Part shown: positions 9,049-19,193 of the stretch, piece after piece
Layout: each line of letters opens with the position of its first letter
Position numbering within the stretch: position 1 is the stretch's first letter
Assembly: GCA_964450685.1 (NCBI GenBank)
Contig: CAYVDN010000011.1
Coordinates: 1 to 64,000, forward strand
DNA length: 64,000 nt
Origin: JBAOHV01 sp964450685
GTDB lineage: Bacteria; Actinomycetota; Acidimicrobiia; Acidimicrobiales; Microtrichaceae
Direction: 5' to 3'
The notes under the pieces: model-generated
Told to the model about the DNA's origin: nothing
Database searches by the model: none
Seen by the model: only the letters and a program-made list of their open reading frames with translations
Position numbers and translations under genes: made by a program

Positions 9049-10944
9049 TCAGGCCCGGGAGTGCTTGAGCGCCTTGAGCGCCCGCGCCCGGTCGCCGGCG
9101 TCGAGCATCACCTTGCGCAGGCGGACTGCGTCCGGGGTCACCTCCACGCACTCGTCCTCGGCCAGGAACTCCAGAGCGTGCTCGAGCGACATGCGCCGCG
9201 GCGGTGCGAGCTTCTCGGTGTTGTCAGAGCCGGCGGCGCGCATGTTGGTGAGCTTCTTCTCCCGGCAGATGTTCACATCCATGTCCTCCGAGCGCGAGTT
9301 CTCGCCGACGACCATGCCTTCGTAGACGACCTCGCCAGGCTCGACGAAGAGCTGGGCGCGCTCCTGGATCGCTATGACGGCGTAGCCGGTGACCGGTCCG
9401 CTGCGGTCGGCGACCACCGAACCGCGTTCCCTCGAGCGGATCTCGCCGTACCACGGAGCCCAACCGTCGAAGACCTGGTGCAGCATGCCGGTGCCCCGGG
9501 TCTCGGTCAGGAACTCGGTACGGAACCCCAGCAGGCCTCGAGCCGGTACGCGCTGTTCGATGCGAACCCAGCCGGTTCCGTGGTTGACCATGTCGACCAG
9601 CTGTCCCTTGCGGGTGGCGAGAAGCTGGGTCACCGCTCCCAGGTACTCCTCGGGGACGTCGACGCTGACCGACTCGACGGGCTCGTGCAGGGTCCCGTCG
9701 ATCTCGCGGGTGACCACCTGCGGCTTGCCGACGGTCAGCTCGAAGCCTTCACGGCGCATGGTCTCGACGAGCACGGCGAGCTGCAGTTCGCCGCGTGCAT
9801 GGACTTCCCACGTATCGGGCCGCTCGGTGGGCAGCACTCGCAGGCTGACGTTGCCGACCAGTTCGGAATCGAGGCGGTCCTTGATCTGTCGGGCCGTCAC
9901 CTTGTCGCCGGAGCGTCCGGCGAGCGGCGACGTGTTTGCACCGATGGTCATGGCAAGGCTGGGCTCATCGACGGTTATCACCGGCAGTGGACGCGGGTCC
10001 TCGGTGTCCGAGAGGGTCTCCCCGATGTTGACCTGGTCCAGCCCCGCCACCGCGATGATCTCGCCGGGGCCGGCCTCGTCGACCTCGATGCGCTCGTGGT
10101 TCTCGGTGACGTAGAGCACGGCGACCTTTGCTCGTTCGACGCTGCCGTCGGTCTTGCACCAGGCGACCTGCTGTCCCTTGCGGATCCGGCCGTTGAGCAC
10201 CCGGCACAGGGCGAGCCTCCCGACGAACTGGCTGGCATCGAGGTTGGTGACCCATGCCTGGAGTGGATGGTCCGGCTCGTAGCGGGGTGCGGGCAGATGG
10301 TCGACGAGCAGCTCGAACAGCGGCGTCAGGTCGTCTGCCAGGTCGTCGGGCGAGTCCGGCTTCGTCATGCTCGCCCGTCCGGCCCGACCGTTGCAGTAGA
10401 TGACCGGGAAGTCGATCTGATCGATGTCGGCATCGAGGTCCATGAAAAGGTCCTCGACCTCACCGACCACCTCGTCGATGCGTGCGTCGGGGCGGTCGAC
10501 CTTGTTCACCGCCAGGATGACTGGCAGGTTCAGTTGGAGGGTCTTGCGCAGCACGAAGCGGGTCTGGGGGAGCGGGCCCTCTGACGCGTCCACCAGCAGG
10601 ACCACCCCGTCGACCATTGTCAGGGCTCGCTCGACCTCGCCGCCGAAGTCGGCGTGACCGGGTGTGTCGACGATGTTGATCTTGACCTCGTCGCGTCCCT
10701 CGCCCTTCCAGCGCACTGCCGTGTTCTTTGCCAGGATCGTGATGCCCTTCTCGCGTTCCAGGTCGGTGTTGTCCATGACGCGTTCGACGGTCTCGGCTCC
10801 GTCGCGGAAGGCGCCTGCCTGCTGCAGCATGGCGTCGACCAATGTCGTCTTGCCGTGATCGACGTGGGCGATGATCGCCACGTTGCGGATTCCGTCCACC
10901 CGCGCGCGGGCGCCGTCGGTGGATATGGGGGTGGAGGAGGTCAT
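9049..10944 (-). CDS. typA: Ribosome-associated GTPase TypA/BipA
   Basis: A 631-residue translational GTPase related to EF-G that binds ribosomes and helps 50S assembly and stress adaptation. It shows G1 AHVDHGKTT near residue 25, G3 DTPGHADFGG, G4 NKVDR, then EF-Tu domain 2, an EF-G C-terminal domain and the BipA-specific C-terminus. ATG at 10944 begins MTSSTPISTDGARARVDGIRNVAIIAHVDHGK; a GTG 45 bases upstream (10989) is possible. No clear -10 box sits immediately before either start, so this gene probably has a leader. Confidence 0.93.
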   Translation of the reverse strand: MTSSTPISTDGARARVDGIRNVAIIAHVDHGKTTLVDAMLQQAGAFRDGAETVERVMDNTDLEREKGITILAKNTAVRWKGEGRDEVKINIVDTPGHADFGGEVERALTMVDGVVLLVDASEGPLPQTRFVLRKTLQLNLPVILAVNKVDRPDARIDEVVGEVEDLFMDLDADIDQIDFPVIYCNGRAGRASMTKPDSPDDLADDLTPLFELLVDHLPAPRYEPDHPLQAWVTNLDASQFVGRLALCRVLNGRIRKGQQVAWCKTDGSVERAKVAVLYVTENHERIEVDEAGPGEIIAVAGLDQVNIGETLSDTEDPRPLPVITVDEPSLAMTIGANTSPLAGRSGDKVTARQIKDRLDSELVGNVSLRVLPTERPDTWEVHARGELQLAVLVETMRREGFELTVGKPQVVTREIDGTLHEPVESVSVDVPEEYLGAVTQLLATRKGQLVDMVNHGTGWVRIEQRVPARGLLGFRTEFLTETRGTGMLHQVFDGWAPWYGEIRSRERGSVVADRSGPVTGYAVIAIQERAQLFVEPGEVVYEGMVVGENSRSEDMDVNICREKKLTNMRAAGSDNTEKLAPPRRMSLEHALEFLAEDECVEVTPDAVRLRKVMLDAGDRARALKALKHSRA

Positions 10945-11078
10945 GGTTGGTGCTGGTTCCGGTCGCTGGGGTACCGGGACAGCCGGCACGGGGGACCTGA
11001 CATTCTTGCAAACGCCGTGGCCGAGATCCCAACGCCGTGCTGTGAGAGCCGTCGCGTGTCCTCGTGTCGTGGGCCGAC

Positions 11079-12677
11079 TCAGCTGTGGTCCAAGCGGCGT
11101 CGGATCAGCTCGCGTCGCCGTTTGAGGTCCCTGTAGGTGACGGGTTCCTCGCCCTCGACGATCCCGAACCCGGCACGGATCGCGTCCTCGTCGACACGGA
11201 AGTGCTCCGCCTGCATACCGATCTCGTCCGCCAGGCGTTCACCGTGGGTGCTCGCCATGTGCGTCGACAGAGCAGCGAACTCCGAGATCAGGTCGAGGTC
11301 TGGTGCGAGGTTCGCGATGGCGGCATCCAGGAAGACCAGGTTCTTGACGTAGAGCATGAGGATCTTGGGTAGTCGGGCTCCCATGGCCATCAGGGCCTTG
11401 GTGATCCGCTGGATCTCACCCACCAGCTCGTCCTGGGAGAGCGTCGTCGGGTCGATCGGTGCCCGGTCCAGGCCGAGCTCCCGTATCACGTCGTCGATGT
11501 CGGTGTCCGCGGGGAGCGCCCCCAGGTCTCGGAACGCCGTGATCTGACCGGGGATGTCGCCCATGGCACCGGACAGCATCAGCCGCATGAAGGCCGTTCG
11601 TTCCAGATCCGTCATCCGCGCCGTGATCCCGAAGTCCAACAGCGCTATTCGGCCGTCGTCGCCGATGAACAGGTTGCCGCCGTGCAGATCGCCGTGGAAG
11701 ATCCCGTGCACCATGCAGCCTTCGGTGAATGCGGACATTCCTCGACGGAGCACTTCATGGGTGTCGATACCGGCAGCTTGCATCGACTCGAGGTCGTCGA
11801 AGCTGTATCCGTGGAGACGTTCCATGACCAGCACGCGGCGGGTGACGAGTTCGGGGTGGGGACGTGCCACGATGACCCCACGTTGGCCGAGCTCCGCGCA
11901 GGAAGCGGCCACGTCCAACATGTTCTCGGCCTCGAGACGGAAGTCGAGCTCCTCGACGATCGTCTGGGCGAAGAGCTCGACCAGTGCAGGCGGATTGGCG
12001 AGTGCTGCGATGGGGATACGACCCACGAGGAACGGGGCGAGCCATGCCATGACCCGGAGGTCCGAGTGGACCTGTGACCTGATGGTCGGTCGTTGGACCT
12101 TCACGACGACGTCGACGCCTGCTTGACCGGGGTCGACGGGCAGCAGACGCGCTGCGTGGACCTGTGCGATCGAAGCCGCCGCAATCGGGGTGTGGTCGAA
12201 CCGCTCGAAGACGTCCTCGAGTCGCCTGCCCAGGTCCTCCTCGACGACCTGGCGTACGTGGTCGAAGTCCTCTGCGGGAACCTGGTCACGACAGCGTTTG
12301 AACTCGTCCACCAGTTCTGCGGGGAACAGTCCCTCACCGCTGGAGATGATCTGCCCGAGCTTTATGTAGGTGGGGCCGAGTCGCTCGGCCGCCCGGCGGA
12401 GGCGGCGTGAGAGGTCTGCACGTGAGACGGTTCCGCCTGCGCGTCGTCCTGTCAGACCCCACGCCCCGATCGTCCATGCGACGGTACCCCCCACTACTGC
12501 CAGGCGTCCGGGTGGTGGAACGGATCGCCGGCGGATCAGGGCGGGGACCTGGCGGCGGGTCGAGGCGCGCAGAACAGCGAGGCCCCGCGCCCATGTGCAG
12601 CTGCCGCGCTCGACCGTCCACGGGGCGGTATCGCTGAAGGCGAAGTGCTCCAGATCAGACGGCGCGGATGTTGTCAC
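11079..12677 (-). CDS. ABC1/UbiB-family atypical kinase
   Basis: A 532-residue ADCK/UbiB-like protein. It has the family's KxGQ motif (YIKLGQIISS) before the kinase-like core, the AAASIAQVHAA loop in place of a P-loop, VVVKVQRP with the ATP lysine, and the HGDLHGGNLFIGDDG catalytic and LLDFG metal-binding segments. Family members act in quinone or lipid metabolism by an ATPase-type activity that is poorly defined. The GTG start at 12677 overlaps the cysQ stop by four bases (GTGA), indicating translational coupling. The longer open frame to 12839 lies inside cysQ and is rejected. A role in menaquinone handling is inference. Confidence 0.88.
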   Translation of the reverse strand: MTTSAPSDLEHFAFSDTAPWTVERGSCTWARGLAVLRASTRRQVPALIRRRSVPPPGRLAVVGGTVAWTIGAWGLTGRRAGGTVSRADLSRRLRRAAERLGPTYIKLGQIISSGEGLFPAELVDEFKRCRDQVPAEDFDHVRQVVEEDLGRRLEDVFERFDHTPIAAASIAQVHAARLLPVDPGQAGVDVVVKVQRPTIRSQVHSDLRVMAWLAPFLVGRIPIAALANPPALVELFAQTIVEELDFRLEAENMLDVAASCAELGQRGVIVARPHPELVTRRVLVMERLHGYSFDDLESMQAAGIDTHEVLRRGMSAFTEGCMVHGIFHGDLHGGNLFIGDDGRIALLDFGITARMTDLERTAFMRLMLSGAMGDIPGQITAFRDLGALPADTDIDDVIRELGLDRAPIDPTTLSQDELVGEIQRITKALMAMGARLPKILMLYVKNLVFLDAAIANLAPDLDLISEFAALSTHMASTHGERLADEIGMQAEHFRVDEDAIRAGFGIVEGEEPVTYRDLKRRRELIRRRLDHS

Positions 12678-13429
12678 CGTGCAAGCCCATCGAGCACCAG
12701 CTGCGCGTGCTCTGGGCGACAGATCAAGAGGTCGGGCAGGTACGGGTCGGCCTGGTTGTAGACCAGCGGCGATCCGTCCAGCCGTGAGCAGTGCAGTCCG
12801 GCGGCAGCGGCGACCGCGACCGGTGCAGCGGAGTCCCACTCGTACTGGCCCCCGGAGTGTGGGTACACGTCCGCCTCGCCACGGACGACAGCCATCGCCT
12901 TCGCTCCGGCGGAGCCCATCTCGACCAGTTCCGCTCCCAACAGCTCGGCTATCGCGAGCGCCTCCGCAGGAGGTCGGGACCGACTGACGATGACCCGCAG
13001 CCTCGATGGGGCGGACGGAACCCGTGGTGGAGCACCCGTGTGCAACACCGTTCCCAGACCGGGCAGCGCAACGGCCCCGACGGTCAGAGTGCCGTTCTCG
13101 ACAAGGGCGACGTGAACCGCCCAGTCGGACCTTCCCTCGCCGTACTCGCGTGTGCCGTCGACGGGGTCGACGATCCAGACCCTGTCCGCGTCGAGCCTGG
13201 TCATATCGGCGTGCTCGTCAGCTCGTGCCTCCTCGGAGAGCACTGCGTCATCGGGGCGCTCTCGGCGCAGCTCCTCCATCAGGAACTCGTGAGACGAGCG
13301 GTCGCCGGCGTCCTTGATGGCCGCCACCTCGGCCCCCTCGGACTGCATCTGATCGCGGACGGCGAGCAGCCGTGCTCCGGCCCGTTCGGCGAGATGGGCT
13401 GCGAGTTCGTGGTCGTCGGAGGTCGGCAC
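12674..13429 (-). CDS. cysQ: 3'(2'),5'-bisphosphate nucleotidase CysQ (inositol monophosphatase family)
   Basis: A 251-residue lithium-sensitive phosphatase-fold enzyme that removes the 3' phosphate from PAP or PAPS, by-products of sulfate activation. The metal site VDPVDGTREYGEG and the later QYEWDSAAPVAVAAAAG are clear. It lies divergent from cysDNC, which supports the CysQ assignment over inositol monophosphatase. Start: GTG at 13429 is chosen instead of GTG at 13438 because TAGAGT at 13437-13442 (minus strand) would then be a -10 box seven bases upstream; with the longer start the box would overlap the codon. Confidence 0.88.
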   Translation of the reverse strand: MPTSDDHELAAHLAERAGARLLAVRDQMQSEGAEVAAIKDAGDRSSHEFLMEELRRERPDDAVLSEEARADEHADMTRLDADRVWIVDPVDGTREYGEGRSDWAVHVALVENGTLTVGAVALPGLGTVLHTGAPPRVPSAPSRLRVIVSRSRPPAEALAIAELLGAELVEMGSAGAKAMAVVRGEADVYPHSGGQYEWDSAAPVAVAAAAGLHCSRLDGSPLVYNQADPYLPDLLICRPEHAQLVLDGLAR

Positions 13430-13436
13430 GTCGCAC

Positions 13437-13442
13437 ACTCTA
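13437..13442 (-). promoter_or_regulatory. -10 box of cysQ
   Basis: TAGAGT on the minus strand, seven bases before GTG 13429. It decides the cysQ start and implies a leaderless mRNA. Confidence 0.55.
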
Positions 13443-13513
13443 CGAGGTCGCGATCCACCGCAACCGGTGCTGCACAGCTATTCCTGAGTTGTGTGGTCGG
13501 GATTAGCGGCGTC

Positions 13514-13519
13514 TACTCT
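13514..13519 (+). promoter_or_regulatory. -10 box of cysDNC operon
   Basis: TACTCT, 23 bases upstream of the cysD GTG; a short leader of roughly 17 bases with an AGAGGGG ribosome site (13531-13537) would follow, so unlike its divergent neighbour this operon is leadered. Confidence 0.5.
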
Positions 13520-13542
13520 GGTCCTTTCACCAGAGGGGCACC

Positions 13543-14448
13543 GTGAACTACGAACTCTCACATCTCGAAGCACTCGAGGCCGAGTCGATCCACATCATCC
13601 GAGAGGTCGCGGCCGAGTTCGAACGACCCGTCCTGTTGTTCTCCGGGGGTAAGGACTCGATCGTCATGCTCCGCCTGGCGGAGAAGGCCTTCTGGCCGGC
13701 GAAGATCCCCTTCCCCGTCATGCACGTCGACACGGGACACAACTTCGAAGAGGTCTATGAGTTCCGTGACCGGCGGGTCCGAGAGCTGGGAATCCGCCTG
13801 GTGGTCGCATCGGTGCAGGAGTCGATCGATCAGGGTCGCGTCGTCGAGAAGACCGGTCCTCGGGCCAGTCGCAACCAGCTGCAGACCACCACGCTGCTGG
13901 ACGCGATCGAGCAGCACGGATTCGACGCAGCGTTCGGCGGCGCACGACGGGACGAGGAGAAGGCACGAGCCAAGGAACGCGTCTACTCCTTCCGTGACGA
14001 GTTCGGGCAGTGGGACCCCAAGAACCAGCGCCCGGAGCTGTGGAGCCTCTACAACGGCAGGCACCACCAGGGCGAACACATCCGTGTTTTCCCGCTCAGC
14101 AACTGGACCGAGCTGGACATCTGGCAGTACATCGCCGACGAGGGGATCGAGGTTCCTTCGATCTACTACGCACACGAGCGTGAGGTGTTCCAGCGCGACG
14201 GGATGTGGCTGGCGGTGACCGAGTACGTGACCGTCCTCGAGGGCGAGGTCCCCGAGAAGCGCACGGTCAGGTTCCGGACCGTCGGCGATGCATCGTGCAC
14301 GGGTGCGGTCGAGTCCACCGCGGCAACTGTCGAAGCTGTGATCGACGAGGTCGCCGCCACCCGACTCACCGAGCGTGGTGCGACCCGAGCCGACGACAGA
14401 GCGTCCGAGGCCGCCATGGAGGACCGCAAGCGTCAGGGGTACTTCTGA
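13543..14448 (+). CDS. cysD: Sulfate adenylyltransferase subunit 2 (CysD)
   Basis: A 301-residue ATP sulfurylase small subunit. The PP-loop SGGKDS sits at residues 34-39, followed by HVDTGHNFEEVYEFRD and the ARRDEEKARAKERVYSFRD block. With CysN it makes adenosine 5'-phosphosulfate from sulfate and ATP in the cytoplasm. The start is GTG 13543 with a GAGGGG ribosome site. Its TGA overlaps the ATG of cysN by one base (TGATG), so the three genes are tightly coupled. Confidence 0.96.
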   Translation: MNYELSHLEALEAESIHIIREVAAEFERPVLLFSGGKDSIVMLRLAEKAFWPAKIPFPVMHVDTGHNFEEVYEFRDRRVRELGIRLVVASVQESIDQGRVVEKTGPRASRNQLQTTTLLDAIEQHGFDAAFGGARRDEEKARAKERVYSFRDEFGQWDPKNQRPELWSLYNGRHHQGEHIRVFPLSNWTELDIWQYIADEGIEVPSIYYAHEREVFQRDGMWLAVTEYVTVLEGEVPEKRTVRFRTVGDASCTGAVESTAATVEAVIDEVAATRLTERGATRADDRASEAAMEDRKRQGYF

Positions 14449-15707
14449 TGTCCGAGCTGCTGCGATTCGCCACCGCAGGATCTGTCGACGACGGCAAGTC
14501 CACCCTGATCGGTCGCCTGCTCTACGACTCCAAGTCGATCTTCGAGGACCAGCTCGCCTCGGTCGAGGACGCCAGTGAGCGGATGGGGCTCGAAGGAGCG
14601 AACCTGGCGCTTCTCACCGACGGCTTGCGGGCCGAGCGTGAGCAGGGCATCACGATCGACGTCGCCTACCGCTACTTCGCCACTCCCAAGCGGAAGTTCA
14701 TAATCGCCGACACCCCGGGCCACATCCAGTACACGCGCAACATGGTGACCGGCGCGTCGACCGCTGATCTGGCGATCGTGCTGATCGATGCTCGCAAGGG
14801 GGTGCTCGAGCAGTCCCGCAGACACGCGTTCATCGCTTCGCTGCTGCGCATCCCCCACATCGTCGTCGCGGTCAACAAGATGGACTTGGTCGACTACGAC
14901 CAAGGGCGTTTCGAGGAGATCGTCAACGAGTTCCGCTCGTTCGCCGCCAAGCTTGACGTCACCGACCTGACATTCATACCGATTTCAGCGCTCCACGGCG
15001 ACAACATCGTGTCCCGATCGACCGAGATGGACTGGTTCGAAGGCACGTCGCTGCTGCACCACCTCGAGACGGTGCACATCGCTTCGGACAGGAACCTGAT
15101 CGACGCCCGCTTCCCGGTTCAGTGCGTGCTGCGCCCGCACAGCGACGAGTACCACGACTACCGCGGCTACGCGGGACGGGTTGCCGCGGGCGTGTTCAAG
15201 CCGGGCGACGAGGTGACGGTCCTCCCGTCGGGCTTCAGTTCGACGATCACGTCCATCGACACCTATGACGGCCCGGTCGACGAGGCGTTCGCTCCGATGT
15301 CGGTCACCATCCGTCTCGCCGACGAGATCGACATCTCGCGCGGCGACATGATCTGCCGGCCGCACAACCAGCCGATCTCGTCCCAGGACGTCGAGGCGAT
15401 GGTCTGCTGGTTGACCGAGGCGTCCTCGCTCTCGCCGCGCACGACGCTGGCGCTCAAGCACACCACCCGCTCCGTGCGGGCGATGGTTAAGGACCTGCAC
15501 TACAGGCTGGACATCAACACGCTGCACAGGGACGAATCAGCGCCAGCGCTGGCTCTCAACGAGATCGGGCGCGTGACGTTGCGCACCACCCAGCCGCTCT
15601 TCTTCGATGAGTACCGCCGCAGCCGGGAAACTGGTTCGTTCATCCTGATCGACGAGGCGACCAACGCCACCGTCGGCGCAGGGATGATCATCGGCGAGAC
15701 CCAGTGA
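14448..15707 (+). CDS. cysN: Sulfate adenylyltransferase subunit 1 GTPase (CysN)
   Basis: A 419-residue elongation-factor-like GTPase that drives ATP sulfurylase. G1 GSVDDGKST (11-19), G3 DTPGHIQYTRNM and G4 NKMDLVDY are present, followed by beta-barrel domains. It ends without the fused APS kinase domain seen in many actinobacterial CysNC proteins; a separate cysC follows with a GTGA overlap. The true start is ATG 14448; upstream open frame lies within cysD. Confidence 0.96.
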   Translation: MSELLRFATAGSVDDGKSTLIGRLLYDSKSIFEDQLASVEDASERMGLEGANLALLTDGLRAEREQGITIDVAYRYFATPKRKFIIADTPGHIQYTRNMVTGASTADLAIVLIDARKGVLEQSRRHAFIASLLRIPHIVVAVNKMDLVDYDQGRFEEIVNEFRSFAAKLDVTDLTFIPISALHGDNIVSRSTEMDWFEGTSLLHHLETVHIASDRNLIDARFPVQCVLRPHSDEYHDYRGYAGRVAAGVFKPGDEVTVLPSGFSSTITSIDTYDGPVDEAFAPMSVTIRLADEIDISRGDMICRPHNQPISSQDVEAMVCWLTEASSLSPRTTLALKHTTRSVRAMVKDLHYRLDINTLHRDESAPALALNEIGRVTLRTTQPLFFDEYRRSRETGSFILIDEATNATVGAGMIIGETQ

Positions 15708-16309
15708 ACGAAGCTGGGGATCGGATCGTCGTCTGGCACGAAGGCCATGTCGAGCGTTCAGAGCGAGAGCGGGTCACCGGCGGCGCTGGAATGGTCGTGT
15801 GGTTCACCGGTCTGTCCGGTTCCGGCAAGTCGACCGTGGCGGTGGAGGTCGAACGAAGGCTCGTGGCGGCAGGTCGCGCTGCCTACCTGCTCGACGGCGA
15901 CAACGTGCGTCACGGTCTTAACGTGGATCTCGGCTTCTCGGCTGCCGATCGCGACGAGAACGTGCGTCGCGTGGGTGAGGTCGCCTCGCTGTTCGCCGAT
16001 GCTGGCGTCGTCGCGATTGTCCCGTTGGTGTCGCCCTACCGGTCGGCGCGTGAAGCGGTACGTCGGCGCGTCGAGGGTGCCGGGCTCGTCTTCCTCGAGG
16101 TGTTCGTCGACACGCCGCTTCCGGAGTGCGAGCGACGTGATCCCAAGGGCCTGTACGCCATGGCTCGAGCGGGCGAACTCACCGGGATGACGGGCATCGA
16201 TGATCCCTATGAGGCGCCGGATGCACCGGACCTGGTGATCGTGCCTGACGACGGCCCAGCAGAATCCCAAGCCGCCCGGGTGCTGGAGCTGATCAACCGC
16301 CAGGGGTGA
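15704..16309 (+). CDS. cysC: Adenylyl-sulfate kinase (CysC)
   Basis: A 201-residue APS kinase with Walker A GLSGSGKST (36-44), the DGDNVRHGLN substrate motif, and the FVDTPLPECERRDPKGLY segment. It phosphorylates APS to PAPS. Start GTG at 15704 overlaps the cysN stop. About 30 residues before the P-loop are longer than the minimal family. The 3' end overlaps the convergent AlkA-type glycosylase gene by 17 bases. Confidence 0.95.
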   Translation: MNEAGDRIVVWHEGHVERSERERVTGGAGMVVWFTGLSGSGKSTVAVEVERRLVAAGRAAYLLDGDNVRHGLNVDLGFSAADRDENVRRVGEVASLFADAGVVAIVPLVSPYRSAREAVRRRVEGAGLVFLEVFVDTPLPECERRDPKGLYAMARAGELTGMTGIDDPYEAPDAPDLVIVPDDGPAESQAARVLELINRQG

Positions 16310-16934
16310 GGGTGTCGGTCTCACGCCAGCACCACCAGGCCAGCACCGACCGGTACGGGGCGAAGGGCTCTCCCAACTCCTCCAGTTCTCCGGGCCCGAT
16401 CAGCTCGGAACGACCGAACGCCCTGGTGAAACCCGCCCGCACCCCGAAGTCGCCGGTCGGCCAGACATCGAGGCGGCGCAGGTCGAACAGCAGGAACATC
16501 TGAGCGGTCCACGGGCCTATGCCCCGGACGACCGTGAGATGCTCGATCACAGCGTCGTCAGACAGCCGTGCGATGCGCTCGAGGCGAACCTCGCCAGTTC
16601 TGCACCGTGATGCCAAGTCGATCAGCGCGGCAGTCTTGGCTGTCGAGAGCCCGGCCGCTCTCAGCTCGTCATGGGGAGTGGCGAGAACGTTGGCCGGGGA
16701 GAACGGGGTCCCGACTGCATCGACTACTCGTCCCCAGATGGTCGCGGCGGCGCGTCCGGTGAGCTGCTGGTAGGTGATCGATTCGGCTATTGCCCGGAAG
16801 CGGTCGACGGGCCGCGGCCCCGCGCCGATCGTTGGTGGGCCGTGACGCTCGAGCAGGGCTGCCGTGACCGGATGACGACCCGCGAGATCATCTGCCGCAG
16901 AGACCCATGCAGATCTCGTAGCCGGAGCCGGCAT
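16293..16934 (-). CDS. DNA-3-methyladenine glycosylase (AlkA-like, HhH-GPD)
   Basis: A 213-residue base-excision repair glycosylase of the HhH-GPD superfamily. The helix-hairpin-helix is LTVVRGIGPWTAQMFLLF and the catalytic aspartate is in DVWPTGDFGVRAGF downstream of it. The N-terminal AlkA beta domain is absent, as in the short bacterial and yeast Mag-type enzymes. Start ATG 16934; no convincing ribosome site or -10 box lies immediately upstream, so the start is only fairly certain. It removes alkylated bases; substrate range cannot be read. Confidence 0.85.
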   Translation of the reverse strand: MPAPATRSAWVSAADDLAGRHPVTAALLERHGPPTIGAGPRPVDRFRAIAESITYQQLTGRAAATIWGRVVDAVGTPFSPANVLATPHDELRAAGLSTAKTAALIDLASRCRTGEVRLERIARLSDDAVIEHLTVVRGIGPWTAQMFLLFDLRRLDVWPTGDFGVRAGFTRAFGRSELIGPGELEELGEPFAPYRSVLAWWCWRETDTLTPGG

Positions 16935-16999
16935 CAGGTCGGTTCAGGGGCGTTGGTCCGGAGCACACCATCAGCGTGCCACGTCGAGCGCCTGAGCGG

Positions 17000-17314
17000 T
17001 CAGGCGGAACGCGTCTCCTGCGCAGGCGCTGCGCTGCGGCGAGCCTTCACGACCGGGGTCGTATCGACATCGCCGTGAGGCTCACCGGCAGCGGTGTAGC
17101 AGGCGGCGTGGAAGTGCTCGACCCGCAGCCACTTGCCTTCCTTGTAGACATTGCAGATCACCTGCTTGTGGCGGACCTTGGCCTGGAACTTGACCCGCTC
17201 GTCGCAGTGAACGCACTCGACCGTGCTGCCCGGTTCGACGTCGCGGAGCACCGCCCGTGATCGGGCGGTGATCTTCGGCTTGGCTGTCGTGGTGCTCCCC
17301 ATGTCGGAGAACAT
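17000..17314 (-). CDS. Small protein with C-x2-C-x31-H-x2-C putative zinc finger
   Basis: A 104-residue basic protein. Cys34, Cys37, His69 and Cys72 form C-x2-C-x31-H-x2-C, the spacing class of PARP-type zinc fingers, with an aromatic-basic stretch between (KVRHKQVICNVYKEGKWLR). This suggests a nucleic-acid-binding zinc ribbon, but no family is claimed. The C-terminus is basic and Ala/Pro-rich. ATG 17314 or the in-frame ATG at 17302 could be the start. A second small protein with the same cysteine-histidine order is encoded at 61602-61811. Confidence 0.7.
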   Translation of the reverse strand: MFSDMGSTTTAKPKITARSRAVLRDVEPGSTVECVHCDERVKFQAKVRHKQVICNVYKEGKWLRVEHFHAACYTAAGEPHGDVDTTPVVKARRSAAPAQETRSA

Positions 17315-17384
17315 CGGTCGGTCGCCGCGTCGCCCTGAACATTCAGTCGTTCAACGGTGCCAACACCGAAGCCAACGTCACCCA

Positions 17385-17405
17385 GCGAATCAGCGAATCA
17401 GCGAA

Positions 17406-17416
<11 letters not shown>
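17385..17416. repeat. Four tandem 8-bp units at the ettA stop codon
   Basis: Three copies of gcgaatca and one of gcgactca in a row. On the minus strand each unit carries TGA; because the unit is 8 bp long, the TGAs fall in all three frames. The one at 17406-17408 is the ettA stop. Confidence 0.9.
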
Positions 17417-19100
<1,684 letters not shown>

Positions 19101-19143
19101 GGCGCACGATCGTACCGGTCGCCATGAGGTGGCCCGGAACGGA

Positions 19144-19177
19144 GAGTGGGTCCGGACCTGTCAGTCCGGACCCACTC
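19144..19177 (-). terminator. Long perfect hairpin downstream of the NYN/S1 gene
   Basis: Arms at 19144-19157 and 19164-19177 pair over 14 bp without mismatch around a six-base loop. It lies 17 bases past the stop of the minus-strand NYN gene. There is no long T tract, so termination is inferred from position and stem strength. Confidence 0.6.
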
Positions 19178-19193
19178 GTTCGACCTGGGTGAC

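Noticed and set aside
8749..10584. A 611-codon plus-strand frame opposite typA
   Set aside because: Antisense shadow; His/Asp/Val-rich composition typical of the reverse frame of high-GC genes.
17330..17360. SOS/LexA-like box near tgaacattcagtcgttca
   Set aside because: The half-site spacing (GAAC-N8-GTTC) does not match the actinobacterial LexA box (GAAC-N4-GTTC).
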